The translations under genes and the position numbers were made by a program. A stretch of 64,000 nucleotides of DNA from Petrotoga mobilis SJ95 (GTDB taxonomy: Bacteria > Thermotogota > Thermotogae > Petrotogales > Petrotogaceae): NCBI RefSeq assembly GCF_000018605.1, contig NC_010003.1, forward strand, positions 1,588,501 through 1,652,500. Reading direction: 5' to 3'. The notes under the pieces were generated by a model. That model saw nothing but the letters and a program-made list of their open reading frames with translations. It was not told the origin of the DNA and did no database searches. Shown piece after piece: positions 1 through 8,505 of the stretch; the first letter of the stretch is position 1, and each line of letters begins with the position of its first letter.

Positions 1-1
1 A

Positions 2-253
2 ATAAAAAATTTGCAATCTCTAGAAAATAGTTCACGATTAAAAATAAATTATTTAGTTGTAAATTCAAACATTCAAAATGAAACAACTAAAGAAATCATA
101 GAAGAAGGAGAAAACATAATAGGAGAAGTATCCAACATAACAAATATTCCCATCAAATTTACAGTAGTAACTAGAGATTTAGAGGATAAGATAAACACTA
201 AGTTTGAAAAATTTGTGATTCAAAGATTTTTTGGGAACTATGGTTTTTGCTGA
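2..253 (+). CDS. C-terminal part of an unknown protein, cut by the window edge
   Basis: An open frame runs in from the left edge and stops at 253. About 60 residues look like an ordinary alpha/beta protein (a strand like NYLVVNSN, then FTVVTRDLEDKI), somewhat reminiscent of P-loop ATPases of the MinD/ParA group, but no catalytic motif is inside the window, so no function is given. The last residues (RFFGNYGFC) are encoded by sequence resembling the repeat family that begins here, so the natural C-terminus has probably been replaced or truncated by the repeat. Confidence 0.4.
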   Translation: MKNLQSLENSSRLKINYLVVNSNIQNETTKEIIEEGENIIGEVSNITNIPIKFTVVTRDLEDKINTKFEKFVIQRFFGNYGFC

Positions 254-316
254 TCTGTGCAAAATAGTTTGTTTGCAATGCTTTAGAAATGTCTCCCAAA
301 ATCTCGTTTGCTACGC

Positions 317-456
317 TTTTGCAGCTCTGTGCAAAAAGTTTTTTTGGGATAAATTTAAATTTGGGGGTTCTTAAGGGGGTATCCCCTTTTGCAGCTCTGT
401 GCAAAAAGTTTTTTTGGGATAAATTTAAATTTGGGGGTTCTTAAGGGGGTACCCCC
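317..456. repeat. Two tandem copies of a 70-bp repeat
   Basis: The unit begins TTTTGCAGCTCTGTGCAAAA and ends with GGGGTTCTTAAGGGGGTA; it occurs at 317-386 and again at 387-456, with only 1-2 differences. Each unit carries short self-complementary parts (TTTTGCAcagag-type TGCAAAA, and CTTAAGG followed by a run of G then C). A degenerate relative precedes it at about 247-300. An inverted relative lies at 14403-14545, and a fragment at about 28560-28625, so this is a dispersed family. Confidence 0.85.
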
Positions 457-488
457 CTTAATGCCAATAAATGATTGGAGGGAAAACG

Positions 489-722
489 ATGAAAGAGACA
501 AAGTTTGCAATTGATATCGATAAAGAAAGGTGCAAAGGGTGCGGTCTCTGTATTCAAGCTTGTCCCAAAGATGTCCTTGAATTTTCTAAAGGGTACAACA
601 ACAAAGGGTATCATCCAGCACAAGTTAAAAACATCGAAAATTGTATAGGATGCGGTTTTTGCTATCAAATGTGTCCCGATGTATGTATAACTGTAAAAGT
701 ACTAGAAAAGGCAAGGAGTTGA
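489..722 (+). CDS. vorD: 2-oxoacid:ferredoxin oxidoreductase, ferredoxin (delta) subunit
   Basis: A 77-residue two-cluster ferredoxin. Two [4Fe-4S] motifs are visible: CKGCGLCIQACP near residues 15-26 and CIGCGFCYQMCP near 52-63. It is the first of four genes in the order delta, alpha, beta, gamma, the arrangement of KorDABC/VorDABC enzymes, which oxidise 2-oxoacids to acyl-CoA and CO2 and pass electrons to ferredoxin. The ATG at 489 is chosen because GGAGGG lies just upstream; an earlier in-frame ATG at 471 has no such site. The substrate (branched-chain 2-oxoacid versus 2-oxoglutarate) cannot be settled by eye. Confidence 0.9.
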   Translation: MKETKFAIDIDKERCKGCGLCIQACPKDVLEFSKGYNNKGYHPAQVKNIENCIGCGFCYQMCPDVCITVKVLEKARS

Positions 723-727
723 TTTTT

Positions 728-1792
728 ATGGAAAAAACCGAAAAAGTTATGGTTAAGGGTACAGAAGCAATAGGTGAAGCTGCAATAAGAGCAGGATGTA
801 GATTATATTTTGGTTACCCAATTACTCCTCAAAGTGAATTAACAGAATACATGGCAAGAAGATTACCTGAAGTAAATGGGACTTTTTTACAAGCTGAAAG
901 TGAAGTTGCCGTGGCAAATATGATATATGGAGCAGCTAGCACCGGAAAAAGGGTTATGACCTCCACTTCTTCTCCTGGATTCTCTTTAATGCAAGAAGGG
1001 GTTTCTTACATAGCAGGGGCTGAACTCCCATGCGTTTTTGTAAACGTGATGAGAGGAGGACCTGGCTTAGGAGATATTCAACCAGCGCAATCAGACTATT
1101 TTCAAGCCACAAAAGGGGGCGGACATGGCGATTATAAATTGATCGTATATGGTCCTGAATCCCTTCAAGAAGCTGTTGAATTGACCATTCGTGCTTTCGA
1201 TGTAGCCGATAAGTACAGAATCCCAGTGTTAGTGTTAACAGATGGATTACTTGGTCAAATGATGGAGCCAGTTTCATTTCCTAGCTTTAAAAATCTAAAC
1301 ACTTTACCCGATCATTCGGATTGGGCATTGACTGGAACAAAAATGCAGCGAGAAGTACACAGAGTTACATCTTTTGATTTGGACCCTGTGAAATTAGAAA
1401 AAATGAATATTCAAAGACATGAAAAATACAAAACAATAGTAAAAGAAGAAAAACTATTTGAAGAATACAAATTAAACGATGCGGAAATTGTGTTGGTTGC
1501 CTATGGGACGATGGGAAGAATAGTAAAATCAGTTGCAGATAGTGCCAGAGAAAAAGGCGTAAAAGCGGGGGTATTTCGCCCAATAAGTTTATGGCCCTTT
1601 CCATATGAAGAATTAGGAAGATACGCTGAAAACGCTAAATTGTTCTTCACAGTAGAAATGAGTTTTGGTCAGATGGTGGAAGATGTAAGACTGGCAGTCA
1701 ACGGAAAAAAGCCTGTAGAATTTTATGGAAGAACAGGCGGTATAATTCCAACCCCGGGAGAAGTATTGGCAAAATTAATGGAAATAATTTAA
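728..1792 (+). CDS. vorB: 2-oxoacid:ferredoxin oxidoreductase, alpha subunit
   Basis: 354 residues. The N-terminal pyrimidine-type domain carries the family signature GCRLYFGYPITPQSELTEY and the stretch QAESEVAVANMIYGAASTGKR, followed by MTSTSSPGFSLMQEG, all typical of the alpha subunit of 2-oxoacid ferredoxin oxidoreductases. The C-terminal half is the swivelling transketolase-C-like domain (VLVAYGTMGRIVKSVADSAR). The start at 728 follows AAGGAGTTG, 5 nt after the ferredoxin stop. The protein is most like the VorB/KorA annotation group. It would act in the cytoplasm as a complex with its three neighbours, in amino-acid fermentation or 2-oxoacid metabolism. Confidence 0.92.
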   Translation: MEKTEKVMVKGTEAIGEAAIRAGCRLYFGYPITPQSELTEYMARRLPEVNGTFLQAESEVAVANMIYGAASTGKRVMTSTSSPGFSLMQEGVSYIAGAELPCVFVNVMRGGPGLGDIQPAQSDYFQATKGGGHGDYKLIVYGPESLQEAVELTIRAFDVADKYRIPVLVLTDGLLGQMMEPVSFPSFKNLNTLPDHSDWALTGTKMQREVHRVTSFDLDPVKLEKMNIQRHEKYKTIVKEEKLFEEYKLNDAEIVLVAYGTMGRIVKSVADSAREKGVKAGVFRPISLWPFPYEELGRYAENAKLFFTVEMSFGQMVEDVRLAVNGKKPVEFYGRTGGIIPTPGEVLAKLMEII

Positions 1793-1807
1793 AAGAAGGT
1801 GAAGTTA

Positions 1808-2563
1808 ATGGCCTATGCAGAAAGGTTTAAAGCACCAACATCATTAAGTGGAAAAGAGTTTACATATTGCCCAGGATGTTCTCACGGAATTGTTCATAGA
1901 TTGATCGCTGAAGTAATAGACGAACTTGACATACAAGGGAAAACTATAATGGTTGCACCTGTTGGATGTTCCGTATTTGCTTACGAATTTTTTGATGTAG
2001 ATGGCACTGTAGCAGCTCACGGAAGGGCACCTGCCGTAGCTACTGGTATTAAAAGAGCCAGCCCAGATAATGTTGTTTTTACATACCAAGGAGACGGTGA
2101 TTTAGCAGCTATTGGAACCGCAGAAATAATACATGCAGCAAACAGAGGAGAACGTATTACAACCATTTTTATAAACAATGCTATATACGGTATGACAGGA
2201 GGGCAAATGGCACCAACTACCCTTTTAGGAATGAAAACTACAACTACCCCATATGGAAGAAGAGAAAATATTGAAGGGTATCCCATTCATGTTTCAGAAG
2301 TTCTAAAAGAATTGTCAGGAGTGGCGTTTCTAGCTCGTACAAAAGTTACAACTCCACAAGACGTAATAAAAACAAAAAAGTATTTAAAAAAGGCTTTTTA
2401 TGCTCAACTCAATAATATAGGTTTTGGTTTAGTTGAAGTTTTATCAACATGTCCCACTAATTGGGGATTAACACCCATAGAATCTATGAAGTGGTTGGAA
2501 GATAATATGGTAAAAGAGTTCCCTTTAGGTGTATATGTTGATAAAGTTGGAGAAGTTCGCTAA
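1808..2563 (+). CDS. vorA: 2-oxoacid:ferredoxin oxidoreductase, beta (TPP-binding) subunit
   Basis: About 251 residues. The thiamine-diphosphate motif is intact: GDGDLAAIGTAEIIHAA, then NNAIYGMTGGQ about 25 residues on. Near the N-terminus FTYCPGCSHGI is the typical cysteine segment of beta subunits. A GTG at 1799 is in frame, but AAGGTGA sits at the right distance in front of the ATG at 1808, which I prefer. It is 15 nt downstream of the alpha gene. Together with the ferredoxin, alpha and gamma subunits it forms the full enzyme. Confidence 0.92.
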   Translation: MAYAERFKAPTSLSGKEFTYCPGCSHGIVHRLIAEVIDELDIQGKTIMVAPVGCSVFAYEFFDVDGTVAAHGRAPAVATGIKRASPDNVVFTYQGDGDLAAIGTAEIIHAANRGERITTIFINNAIYGMTGGQMAPTTLLGMKTTTTPYGRRENIEGYPIHVSEVLKELSGVAFLARTKVTTPQDVIKTKKYLKKAFYAQLNNIGFGLVEVLSTCPTNWGLTPIESMKWLEDNMVKEFPLGVYVDKVGEVR

Positions 2564-2624
2564 TCATCTTATATTCCCTTGTTCTTACAAATATCAAAGG
2601 GAATAAATAAATGGAGGTGTTTTT

Positions 2625-3167
2625 ATGTCATACCATGGATTAATAGCCGCCGGCTTTGGTGGACAAGGTGTCATGCTTTTCGGTCAGATAATTTCTTTAG
2701 CGGCTATGATTGATGGAAAATATACCACATGGCTTCCATCCTACGGACCTGAAATGCGAGGTGGAACAGCTAACTGTACGGTAATAATCTCTGATGAATA
2801 CATTGCCTCGCCAGTTTTAGACGAACCAAATGAAGTTGCTGCCTTCAATATTCCGTCTATGATAAAGTTTGAAAAAACATTGAAAGAGAATGGGCTATTG
2901 TTGATCAACTCTTCTGTGATCGATAGGAAACCAGAAAGAAAAGACATACAGTTAGTAAAAGTACCAGCCAATGAAATAGCAGACGAGCTTGGGAATTTAA
3001 AAGTTTTAAATATGGTTATGCTTGGAGCTTACTTAAAAGCAACTCAAGCGGTAAGCTTTGAAGCCGTAGAAGAAGCGTTGAAAGAAAAGTTGACAGGGAA
3101 AAAGGGAAAATTGCTAGAAATAAATTTAAAAGCAATAAAAGCAGGAATGAAAGAAACTGTAAAATAA
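2625..3167 (+). CDS. vorC: 2-oxoacid:ferredoxin oxidoreductase, gamma subunit
   Basis: 180 residues with the gamma-subunit signature AGFGGQGVMLFGQII at the N-terminus and SYGPEMRGGTANC in the middle, known to contribute to CoA binding in this family. GGAGGTG lies 8 nt before the ATG. It closes the four-gene operon and is followed directly by a strong terminator. A 60-nt gap separates it from the beta gene and contains a short AAGGGAATA/TATTCCCTT inverted repeat (about 2569-2603) that may adjust the level of this subunit. Confidence 0.92.
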   Translation: MSYHGLIAAGFGGQGVMLFGQIISLAAMIDGKYTTWLPSYGPEMRGGTANCTVIISDEYIASPVLDEPNEVAAFNIPSMIKFEKTLKENGLLLINSSVIDRKPERKDIQLVKVPANEIADELGNLKVLNMVMLGAYLKATQAVSFEAVEEALKEKLTGKKGKLLEINLKAIKAGMKETVK

Positions 3168-3176
3168 GAAAATAAT

Positions 3177-3215
3177 ATAATAAATGCTGGGAATTTTCCA
3201 GCATTTATTATTTTT
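3177..3215 (+). terminator. Terminator of the 2-oxoacid oxidoreductase operon
   Basis: A 14-bp perfect stem (3177-3190 with 3198-3211, core AATGCTGG/CCAGCATT) with a 7-nt loop, followed by a T-run. It sits 9 nt after the gamma subunit stop. Being A/T-flanked on both sides it may also end leftward transcription of the adjoining tRNA gene. Confidence 0.85.
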
Positions 3216-3217
3216 AA

Positions 3218-3308
3218 TGGCGGAGAGAGTGGGATTTGAACCCACGGACAGCTTTTAACCGTCACACGCTCTCCAGGCGTGCGCCTTCGACCACTCGGCC
3301 ATCTCTCC
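3218..3308 (-). tRNA. tRNA-Ser (anticodon GGA)
   Basis: Minus-strand 91-nt tRNA including an encoded CCA. The acceptor arm GGAGAGA pairs with TCTCTCC; the T arm has GGTTCAAATCC. The anticodon arm is ACGC-CTGGAGA-GCGT, giving anticodon GGA, which reads UCC/UCU serine codons. A long variable arm (GACGGTTAAAAGCTGTC) confirms a class II serine tRNA. Confidence 0.96.
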
Positions 3309-3387
3309 ATAATAGTTATTAACTTTTCCGAAAGTTATTATATCATAATAATCCCTTACCGTCAACCATCCACAAAACTAAATGTCG

Positions 3388-4401
3388 TTATATTTTAGAT
3401 AATCCCAAATTAGGAACAACATCCAACTCTAACGTATCAAACATGTTTCTTACATATTTTTCGTATCCAGCCCGGCATATCATTGCTGCATTATCAGTAC
3501 ATAACGATTGTCTTGGATAATAGATATTCAATTTGTCTTTAAAAGCATTCAATTTTTCTCTCAACAGGGAGTTTGCAGCAACTCCCCCTGCTATTACAAT
3601 ATCTTTTATATTTTCTTTAATCGCAAATTTAGTAACTTTATGAACAAGGGTGTCTATTATCGCTTCTTGAAATGAAGCGGCTATATCTTCTTTTTTTGCC
3701 TGCGGATAATCTCTTACAAAATACAAAACAGATGTTTTTAAGCCAGAAAAAGAAAAGTCGTATTCTTTATCGTACAAGGGTCTAGGAAAATCGTACAATT
3801 TTTGAGCCTTTTTTGAAATTTCATCTATAACTGGTCCTCCTGGATAACCCAAATCCAAAATCCTGGCGACTTTATCAAAGGCTTCTCCTGCCGCATCATC
3901 ACGTGTTTCCCCTATTATTTCAAAGTCTAAATAATCTTTAACCAGCAAAATTGCTGTATGTCCACCGGAAACTAATAATGTGACAAAAGGAGGTTTCAGA
4001 TTTGGGAAATCGAGAAAGTTAGCGTATATATGCCCCATTAAATGATTTACACCAATTAACGGTTTCCCCAAGGACAAAGACATCCCCTTAGCAAAACTCA
4101 CCCCGATAAGTAAAGCCCCGATTAATCCAGGGCCGAAAGATACACTAACTGCATCTATGTCGTTTGGGGTAATTTGTGCCTCTTCGAAGGCTTTCAAACT
4201 TAGTTTGTACAAAACTTCGACATGTTTTCGAGCGGCAACTTCTGGTACAACTCCTCCAAATACCTTATGAACATCGATCTGTGAATTAACTAAATTAGAA
4301 AGCAGTTGATCTTTACCTTTTAATATCGCCACAGCCGTTTCATCACAAGATGTTTCTATTCCAAAAATGATTGGATCTTTTTCACTTTCTAATATGTTCA
4401 A
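3388..4401 (-). CDS. tsaD: tRNA N6-threonylcarbamoyladenosine transferase TsaD
   Basis: 337 residues, the usual bacterial length. Family motifs: [12 protein letters not shown] at the N-terminus; the metal-ligand segments [10 protein letters not shown] and [10 protein letters not shown]; the phosphate/ASKHA motif [10 protein letters not shown]; and a C-terminal [11 protein letters not shown] plus CTDNAAMI. TsaD, with TsaB and TsaE, transfers the threonylcarbamoyl group to A37 of ANN-decoding tRNAs. TsaE is encoded in the same window at 59742. The start overlaps the clpX stop by 4 nt, so the two are probably cotranscribed. Confidence 0.96.
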   Translation of the reverse strand: MNILESEKDPIIFGIETSCDETAVAILKGKDQLLSNLVNSQIDVHKVFGGVVPEVAARKHVEVLYKLSLKAFEEAQITPNDIDAVSVSFGPGLIGALLIGVSFAKGMSLSLGKPLIGVNHLMGHIYANFLDFPNLKPPFVTLLVSGGHTAILLVKDYLDFEIIGETRDDAAGEAFDKVARILDLGYPGGPVIDEISKKAQKLYDFPRPLYDKEYDFSFSGLKTSVLYFVRDYPQAKKEDIAASFQEAIIDTLVHKVTKFAIKENIKDIVIAGGVAANSLLREKLNAFKDKLNIYYPRQSLCTDNAAMICRAGYEKYVRNMFDTLELDVVPNLGLSKI

Positions 4402-5627
4402 GCGCTTTCTTTCCTTTTCACGGCTGGTTTTTTCTTAGTTACTACCTCTTCATCTATAACAATTTTATTAATTTTATTTTTTATCTCCGGAGCTTCATAC
4501 ATTACATCGAGCATTATCTCTTCAAATATTGTTTTTAAAGCCCTTGCACCCGTGCCTCGTTTCAAGGCTTGCGAACATATCTCTTTCATAGCTTCAGCAG
4601 TAATTTCTAGCTTTATACCTTCTATTTCCAACATCTTTTGATATTGTTTGAATAAAGCATTCTTTGGCTCCATGGCGATCTTAATGAGGTCTTCTTCATC
4701 CAAATCGTTGAGGGTTGCAACGACAGGGAACCTACCAACAAATTCTGGAATTAACCCATACTTAATAAGATCATCTTGGACAATATTTTTTAAGACCTCA
4801 CCATCTCTCTGTTTGTTGTTACTTTTTATGTCGGCTCCAAATCCTAAAGAAGAATCCTTTACCCTGTGTTTTATTATGTCTGTCAAACCGTCAAACGCCC
4901 CTCCTGCAATAAAAAGAATCTTTGAGGTATCTATTTGGATAAATTCTTGGTAAGGATGTTTTCTTCCTCCTTGAGGGGGAACGTTTGCTAAAGTCCCTTC
5001 AACAATTTTAAGTAGTGCCTGTTGCACTCCTTCACCAGAAACGTCCCTGGTGATTGATGGGTTTGGCGATTTCCTTGATATTTTATCAATTTCATCGATA
5101 TAAATTATCCCTTTTTCAGCTTTTTTTACATCATAATCACAAGCTTGCAAAAGCCTCAGTATAACGTTTTCAACATCTTCTCCAACGTATCCAGCTTCAG
5201 TCAAAGTGGTAGCATCTGCAATGGCAAAGGGAACATCTAATATCCGAGCCAAAGTTTGAGCGATCAAAGTCTTTCCAGTACCTGTGGGACCGATCAATAA
5301 AACGTTAGATTTATCTAACTCAACATCATTGATATTCTTTGAAGAATATATTCTCTTATAATGATTGTAAACAGCAACAGAAATTATTTTCTTAGCTGTT
5401 TCTTGACCAATTACATATTTATCAAGTTCTGATTTTATCTGTCGTGGAGTTGGAAGGGGTTTAACTTTTGTTTCAGTCTTTTCCCCGTTTTTTGTTTTAT
5501 TCTCTTCAACTAACTCTTGAAAAAGATTAATACACTCGTCACAAATATAAATACCGTTAGGACCGGCAATTAAAGCCCCTGCTTGGCTTGCTGGTTTCCC
5601 ACAAAAAGAGCAATACTTTTCTGACAT
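4398..5627 (-). CDS. clpX: ATP-dependent Clp protease ATPase subunit ClpX
   Basis: 409 residues. The N-terminal zinc-binding domain has CSFCGKP and CDECI. AAA+ motifs follow: Walker A GPTGTGKT, Walker [11 protein letters not shown], the pore loop [10 protein letters not shown], and sensor 2 in RGTGARALK. It unfolds substrates for ClpP. The ATG at 5627 is preceded by GGAGGAATTATTG; the TTG one codon earlier is less likely. clpP is not in the window. The C-terminal tail is short and lysine-rich. Confidence 0.97.
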   Translation of the reverse strand: MSEKYCSFCGKPASQAGALIAGPNGIYICDECINLFQELVEENKTKNGEKTETKVKPLPTPRQIKSELDKYVIGQETAKKIISVAVYNHYKRIYSSKNINDVELDKSNVLLIGPTGTGKTLIAQTLARILDVPFAIADATTLTEAGYVGEDVENVILRLLQACDYDVKKAEKGIIYIDEIDKISRKSPNPSITRDVSGEGVQQALLKIVEGTLANVPPQGGRKHPYQEFIQIDTSKILFIAGGAFDGLTDIIKHRVKDSSLGFGADIKSNNKQRDGEVLKNIVQDDLIKYGLIPEFVGRFPVVATLNDLDEEDLIKIAMEPKNALFKQYQKMLEIEGIKLEITAEAMKEICSQALKRGTGARALKTIFEEIMLDVMYEAPEIKNKINKIVIDEEVVTKKKPAVKRKESA

Positions 5628-5706
5628 CAATAATTCCTCCTGTTCTGTGTTTCTTTACTCTGTTTAAGATCGAGACTAATTATACCATGTATATGTTAAC
5701 ATAAAT

Positions 5707-6612
5707 TCACAATAAACTCATATATTTATCCCCACTATCGGGGGCAATGGTAACAATTCTTCTGCCTTTTTCCATTCTATCGGCTAATTTGATGGCTGCC
5801 AGTATATTTGCGCCTGAAGATATCCCTACAAACAATCCTTCGTCTTTTGCAAGTTGTTTAGTCATTTCAATAGCTTCTTCGTCATTTATCTGGATTACTT
5901 CATCGATTAGATTCTGATCCAAATTATCTGGAATGAATCCTGCTCCTATACCTTGAATCTTATGTTTACCAGGGTTACCTCCAGATATAACAGGTGAACT
6001 GGTTGGTTCTACTGCCACTATTCTAACACATTCTGAAAATGCTTTTTTTAACGCCCTCGCTACCCCAGTTATTGTACCACCGGTTCCTACTCCTGCAACA
6101 AAAGCTTCCAAAGAATAGTCCATCTGTTTGATAATTTCAGGTCCGGTAGTTACTTCATGTGAATATGGATTGGCAGGATTTGAGAACTGATTGGGCATAT
6201 ACCCTTTTGTTTCGTTCACAATCTCTAAAGCTTTGTTAATTGCTCCTTTCATTCCTTGATCGGCGGGAGTAAGTATCAACTCGGCACCAAAAAACTTTAA
6301 AATTTTCTTTCTTTCTTCACTCATACTTTCAGGCATAGTTAATATGACTCGATAACCTCTGCTTCTACCAATTGCTGCCAAAGCTATGCCGGTGTTTCCA
6401 CTCGTTGGTTCTACAATTATATTTTGGCTTTCATTAAGTTTGTTCTTAATTTCACCATCTCTTATCATAAAAAATGCAGGCCTATCTTTTACACTACCTG
6501 CGGGATTATTTTTTTCTAATTTAACAAAAACCCTTCCAGGTTGAATAATCTTTGATAATGTAATAATTGGAGTGTTCCCTATCGACGTGTAAATCAAAAG
6601 ATCACCTTCCAT
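5707..6612 (-). CDS. cysK: Cysteine synthase (O-acetylserine sulfhydrylase)
   Basis: 301 residues of a fold-type II PLP enzyme. The PLP lysine is in NNPAGSVKDRPAFFMI; the substrate loop is EPTSGNTGIALA; the phosphate cup is GTGGTITGVA; and the C-terminal GISSGANILAA is typical of CysK/CysM. It makes cysteine from O-acetylserine and sulfide. The O-acetylserine maker cysE lies 71 nt upstream on the same strand, so this is a two-gene cysteine operon. Confidence 0.95.
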   Translation of the reverse strand: MEGDLLIYTSIGNTPIITLSKIIQPGRVFVKLEKNNPAGSVKDRPAFFMIRDGEIKNKLNESQNIIVEPTSGNTGIALAAIGRSRGYRVILTMPESMSEERKKILKFFGAELILTPADQGMKGAINKALEIVNETKGYMPNQFSNPANPYSHEVTTGPEIIKQMDYSLEAFVAGVGTGGTITGVARALKKAFSECVRIVAVEPTSSPVISGGNPGKHKIQGIGAGFIPDNLDQNLIDEVIQINDEEAIEMTKQLAKDEGLFVGISSGANILAAIKLADRMEKGRRIVTIAPDSGDKYMSLL

Positions 6613-6683
6613 ATGTTTAATTTTATTTCAGATTAGATTCAACAAAAAATCTTTCACTGTTAAAAGTTTTTAAATAGAATCAT

Positions 6684-7295
6684 TTAAATTACAAAATCCG
6701 AGTTTATCGTATTGTTTAAGTCATAGTAATTAGAAGAGGGACAATTGATTTTTTTAATTTTTGCCGGTACCCCAACTGCCAATGATTTAGGCGGCACATC
6801 CATTAAAACGACAGAGTTAGCGCCAATGACCGATTCATCTCCTATGTATATATGTCCAAGAACTTTAGCTCCAGCACCGATCATAACATTTTTACCAACT
6901 ATTGGGTGTCTTTTTCCGGTGGTAACAGTTTTAGCTCCCAGAGTTACCCCATGGTAGATCAATGTCCCGCTACCAACGCTCGCAGTTTCTCCAATAACAA
7001 CGCCAAAACCGTGGTCAATGACTACTCCAGGTTCAATATAGGCTGCGGGATGTATATCCATAGAATGTACTATCTTACTCAACACATATATAATGTAAGA
7101 AACAGGATATATCTTGTACCTATAAAAGAAATTAGCAAAACGGTAAGCCATCAACCCGTGAAAAGGGATGGAAGTGAAAAATACCTTCCACTTGTTTTTT
7201 GCAACCGGATCTTTCTCGACGTACATATCTAAATCTTTTGATAAAGACTTGAAAATTCTTCCAAAATCCCGAAAGAAACTTAAAATACTTCTCAT
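6684..7295 (-). CDS. cysE: Serine O-acetyltransferase
   Basis: 203 residues with a short N-terminal helical domain, then the left-handed beta-helix of hexapeptide acyltransferases. The family segments DIHPAAYIEPGVVIDHG, VGETASVG, YHGVTLGAK, KRHPIVGKNVMIGAGAKVLG and AVGVPAKI are present in order. It acetylates serine with acetyl-CoA. The length matches the short EpsC-like forms in Gram-positive bacteria. It is the first gene of the cysE-cysK pair; about 130 nt of AT-rich DNA upstream must hold the promoter, but I do not see a T-box or SAM riboswitch there. Confidence 0.95.
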   Translation of the reverse strand: MRSILSFFRDFGRIFKSLSKDLDMYVEKDPVAKNKWKVFFTSIPFHGLMAYRFANFFYRYKIYPVSYIIYVLSKIVHSMDIHPAAYIEPGVVIDHGFGVVIGETASVGSGTLIYHGVTLGAKTVTTGKRHPIVGKNVMIGAGAKVLGHIYIGDESVIGANSVVLMDVPPKSLAVGVPAKIKKINCPSSNYYDLNNTINSDFVI

Positions 7296-7429
7296 ACATT
7301 TCCTCCCCGACTAAATTAAATATAACTAAAATTGTCGCTATTACAACAAAATTATATCCTAATTTCTTTTCAAGAGAACGATGTTTTTCTAAATTACTGT
7401 TAACGCTTTATCTCGGGGAGATAATTTAG

Positions 7430-8500
7430 TTAAGTTAACTTTCTGAACTCTTGAACTAAGAAACTGGCCCTTTTTTCGTTTTTCTTTTCTACCAAAACTA
7501 ATTCTTTGGGGGATAAGTAAAATATTATATTTTCTGACATTCTCGATAAAATTGAGCGAATTTTTCTAATATGTATCGTTATTAAATATTGATTTTCAAA
7601 AGAATAGGGCAATTTAAAAGATATTTTTGAATTGTTGTTTTCTTTGTAAATGTAGCTGTTTCCTTTATTTAAGAGTAAATAGGCAATATTACTTTCAGAA
7701 AATGTTACATATAGTTTTGACAAAACCTTTTTTAATTCCCTTGTGTTGATCTCTTTTTCTTCGACAAAGCTCTTTTGGGTTACCAACAAATTTTTATTGT
7801 AAGAAGGCATGGACGAACATATTTTAATGAATATTCCTGGCATTCTTAATACAATATCTTTTTTGTCTATACCAAAATCGAGGATAGAACTTTTTTTCAA
7901 AAGGTTTAAAGATTTAACTATATGCCGGGCGGAAATAAACGGAATTTCTCTATGAAACTCTTCCCGGACATTTCCGTAGATGCTGTTCAATTTATAATAA
8001 TTACTCATATAACCAAAAATTAAGTTATCATTGAACGTAAAAAAGTCAATGACATCTCCTTCGTTGGCAGAAGCAGAAACAAAATCAAGTTTATTAAGAA
8101 AAGATCCTATTTCTTTCTTGCTTAATAAAGTAAATTCTCTACTAACCTCGATTTGTTGGGTATCCATCTTTTCGATTTTACTATTCAATGTGATCCCTTG
8201 AATTTCAAAGGATATGAGCTTATCTTCTACAGTTAATTTAACCAAAGAATCATCTTTTAACTTCGTATCCCTTATAATTCCCTTTAAGTATTGAATTGGA
8301 ACGGAGGCAACCCCATCAAACGGAAGGAATTCTTTGGTAATATTCAGATATATCTTCGCACATCCATCTGTCGCATAAATTTTGAGAGCCCTGTCATAAT
8401 AAAAGTAAGCATTTCTGAAGGAAGGTTCAACGGAACCACAGAATGCGTCAAGAAGTTTTGTAATATTTTTTAATTCACCATAAGTCAACCAACCTTCCAT
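7430..8500 (-). CDS. Possible divergent DNA sliding-clamp-like protein
   Basis: 356 residues with no motif that fixes a family. The layout recalls the three-domain DnaN clamp: ALKIYATDGCAKIYLN then VASVPIQYLKGIIRD then VKLTVEDKLISFEIQG, and near the end KIRSILSRMSENIIFYLSPKELVLV, which follows the pattern of clamp domain endings. The gene begins 5 nt after the polC stop, so it is almost surely cotranslated with the replicative polymerase. The clamp reading is inference from this weak pattern and the context; an unrelated PolC-associated protein is equally possible. Confidence 0.5.
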   Translation of the reverse strand: MEGWLTYGELKNITKLLDAFCGSVEPSFRNAYFYYDRALKIYATDGCAKIYLNITKEFLPFDGVASVPIQYLKGIIRDTKLKDDSLVKLTVEDKLISFEIQGITLNSKIEKMDTQQIEVSREFTLLSKKEIGSFLNKLDFVSASANEGDVIDFFTFNDNLIFGYMSNYYKLNSIYGNVREEFHREIPFISARHIVKSLNLLKKSSILDFGIDKKDIVLRMPGIFIKICSSMPSYNKNLLVTQKSFVEEKEINTRELKKVLSKLYVTFSESNIAYLLLNKGNSYIYKENNNSKISFKLPYSFENQYLITIHIRKIRSILSRMSENIIFYLSPKELVLVEKKNEKRASFLVQEFRKLT

Positions 8501-8505
8501 TTATT

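Noticed and set aside
198-404. 68-codon minus-strand frame
   Set aside because: It is composed of the repeat sequence and has no ribosome site.
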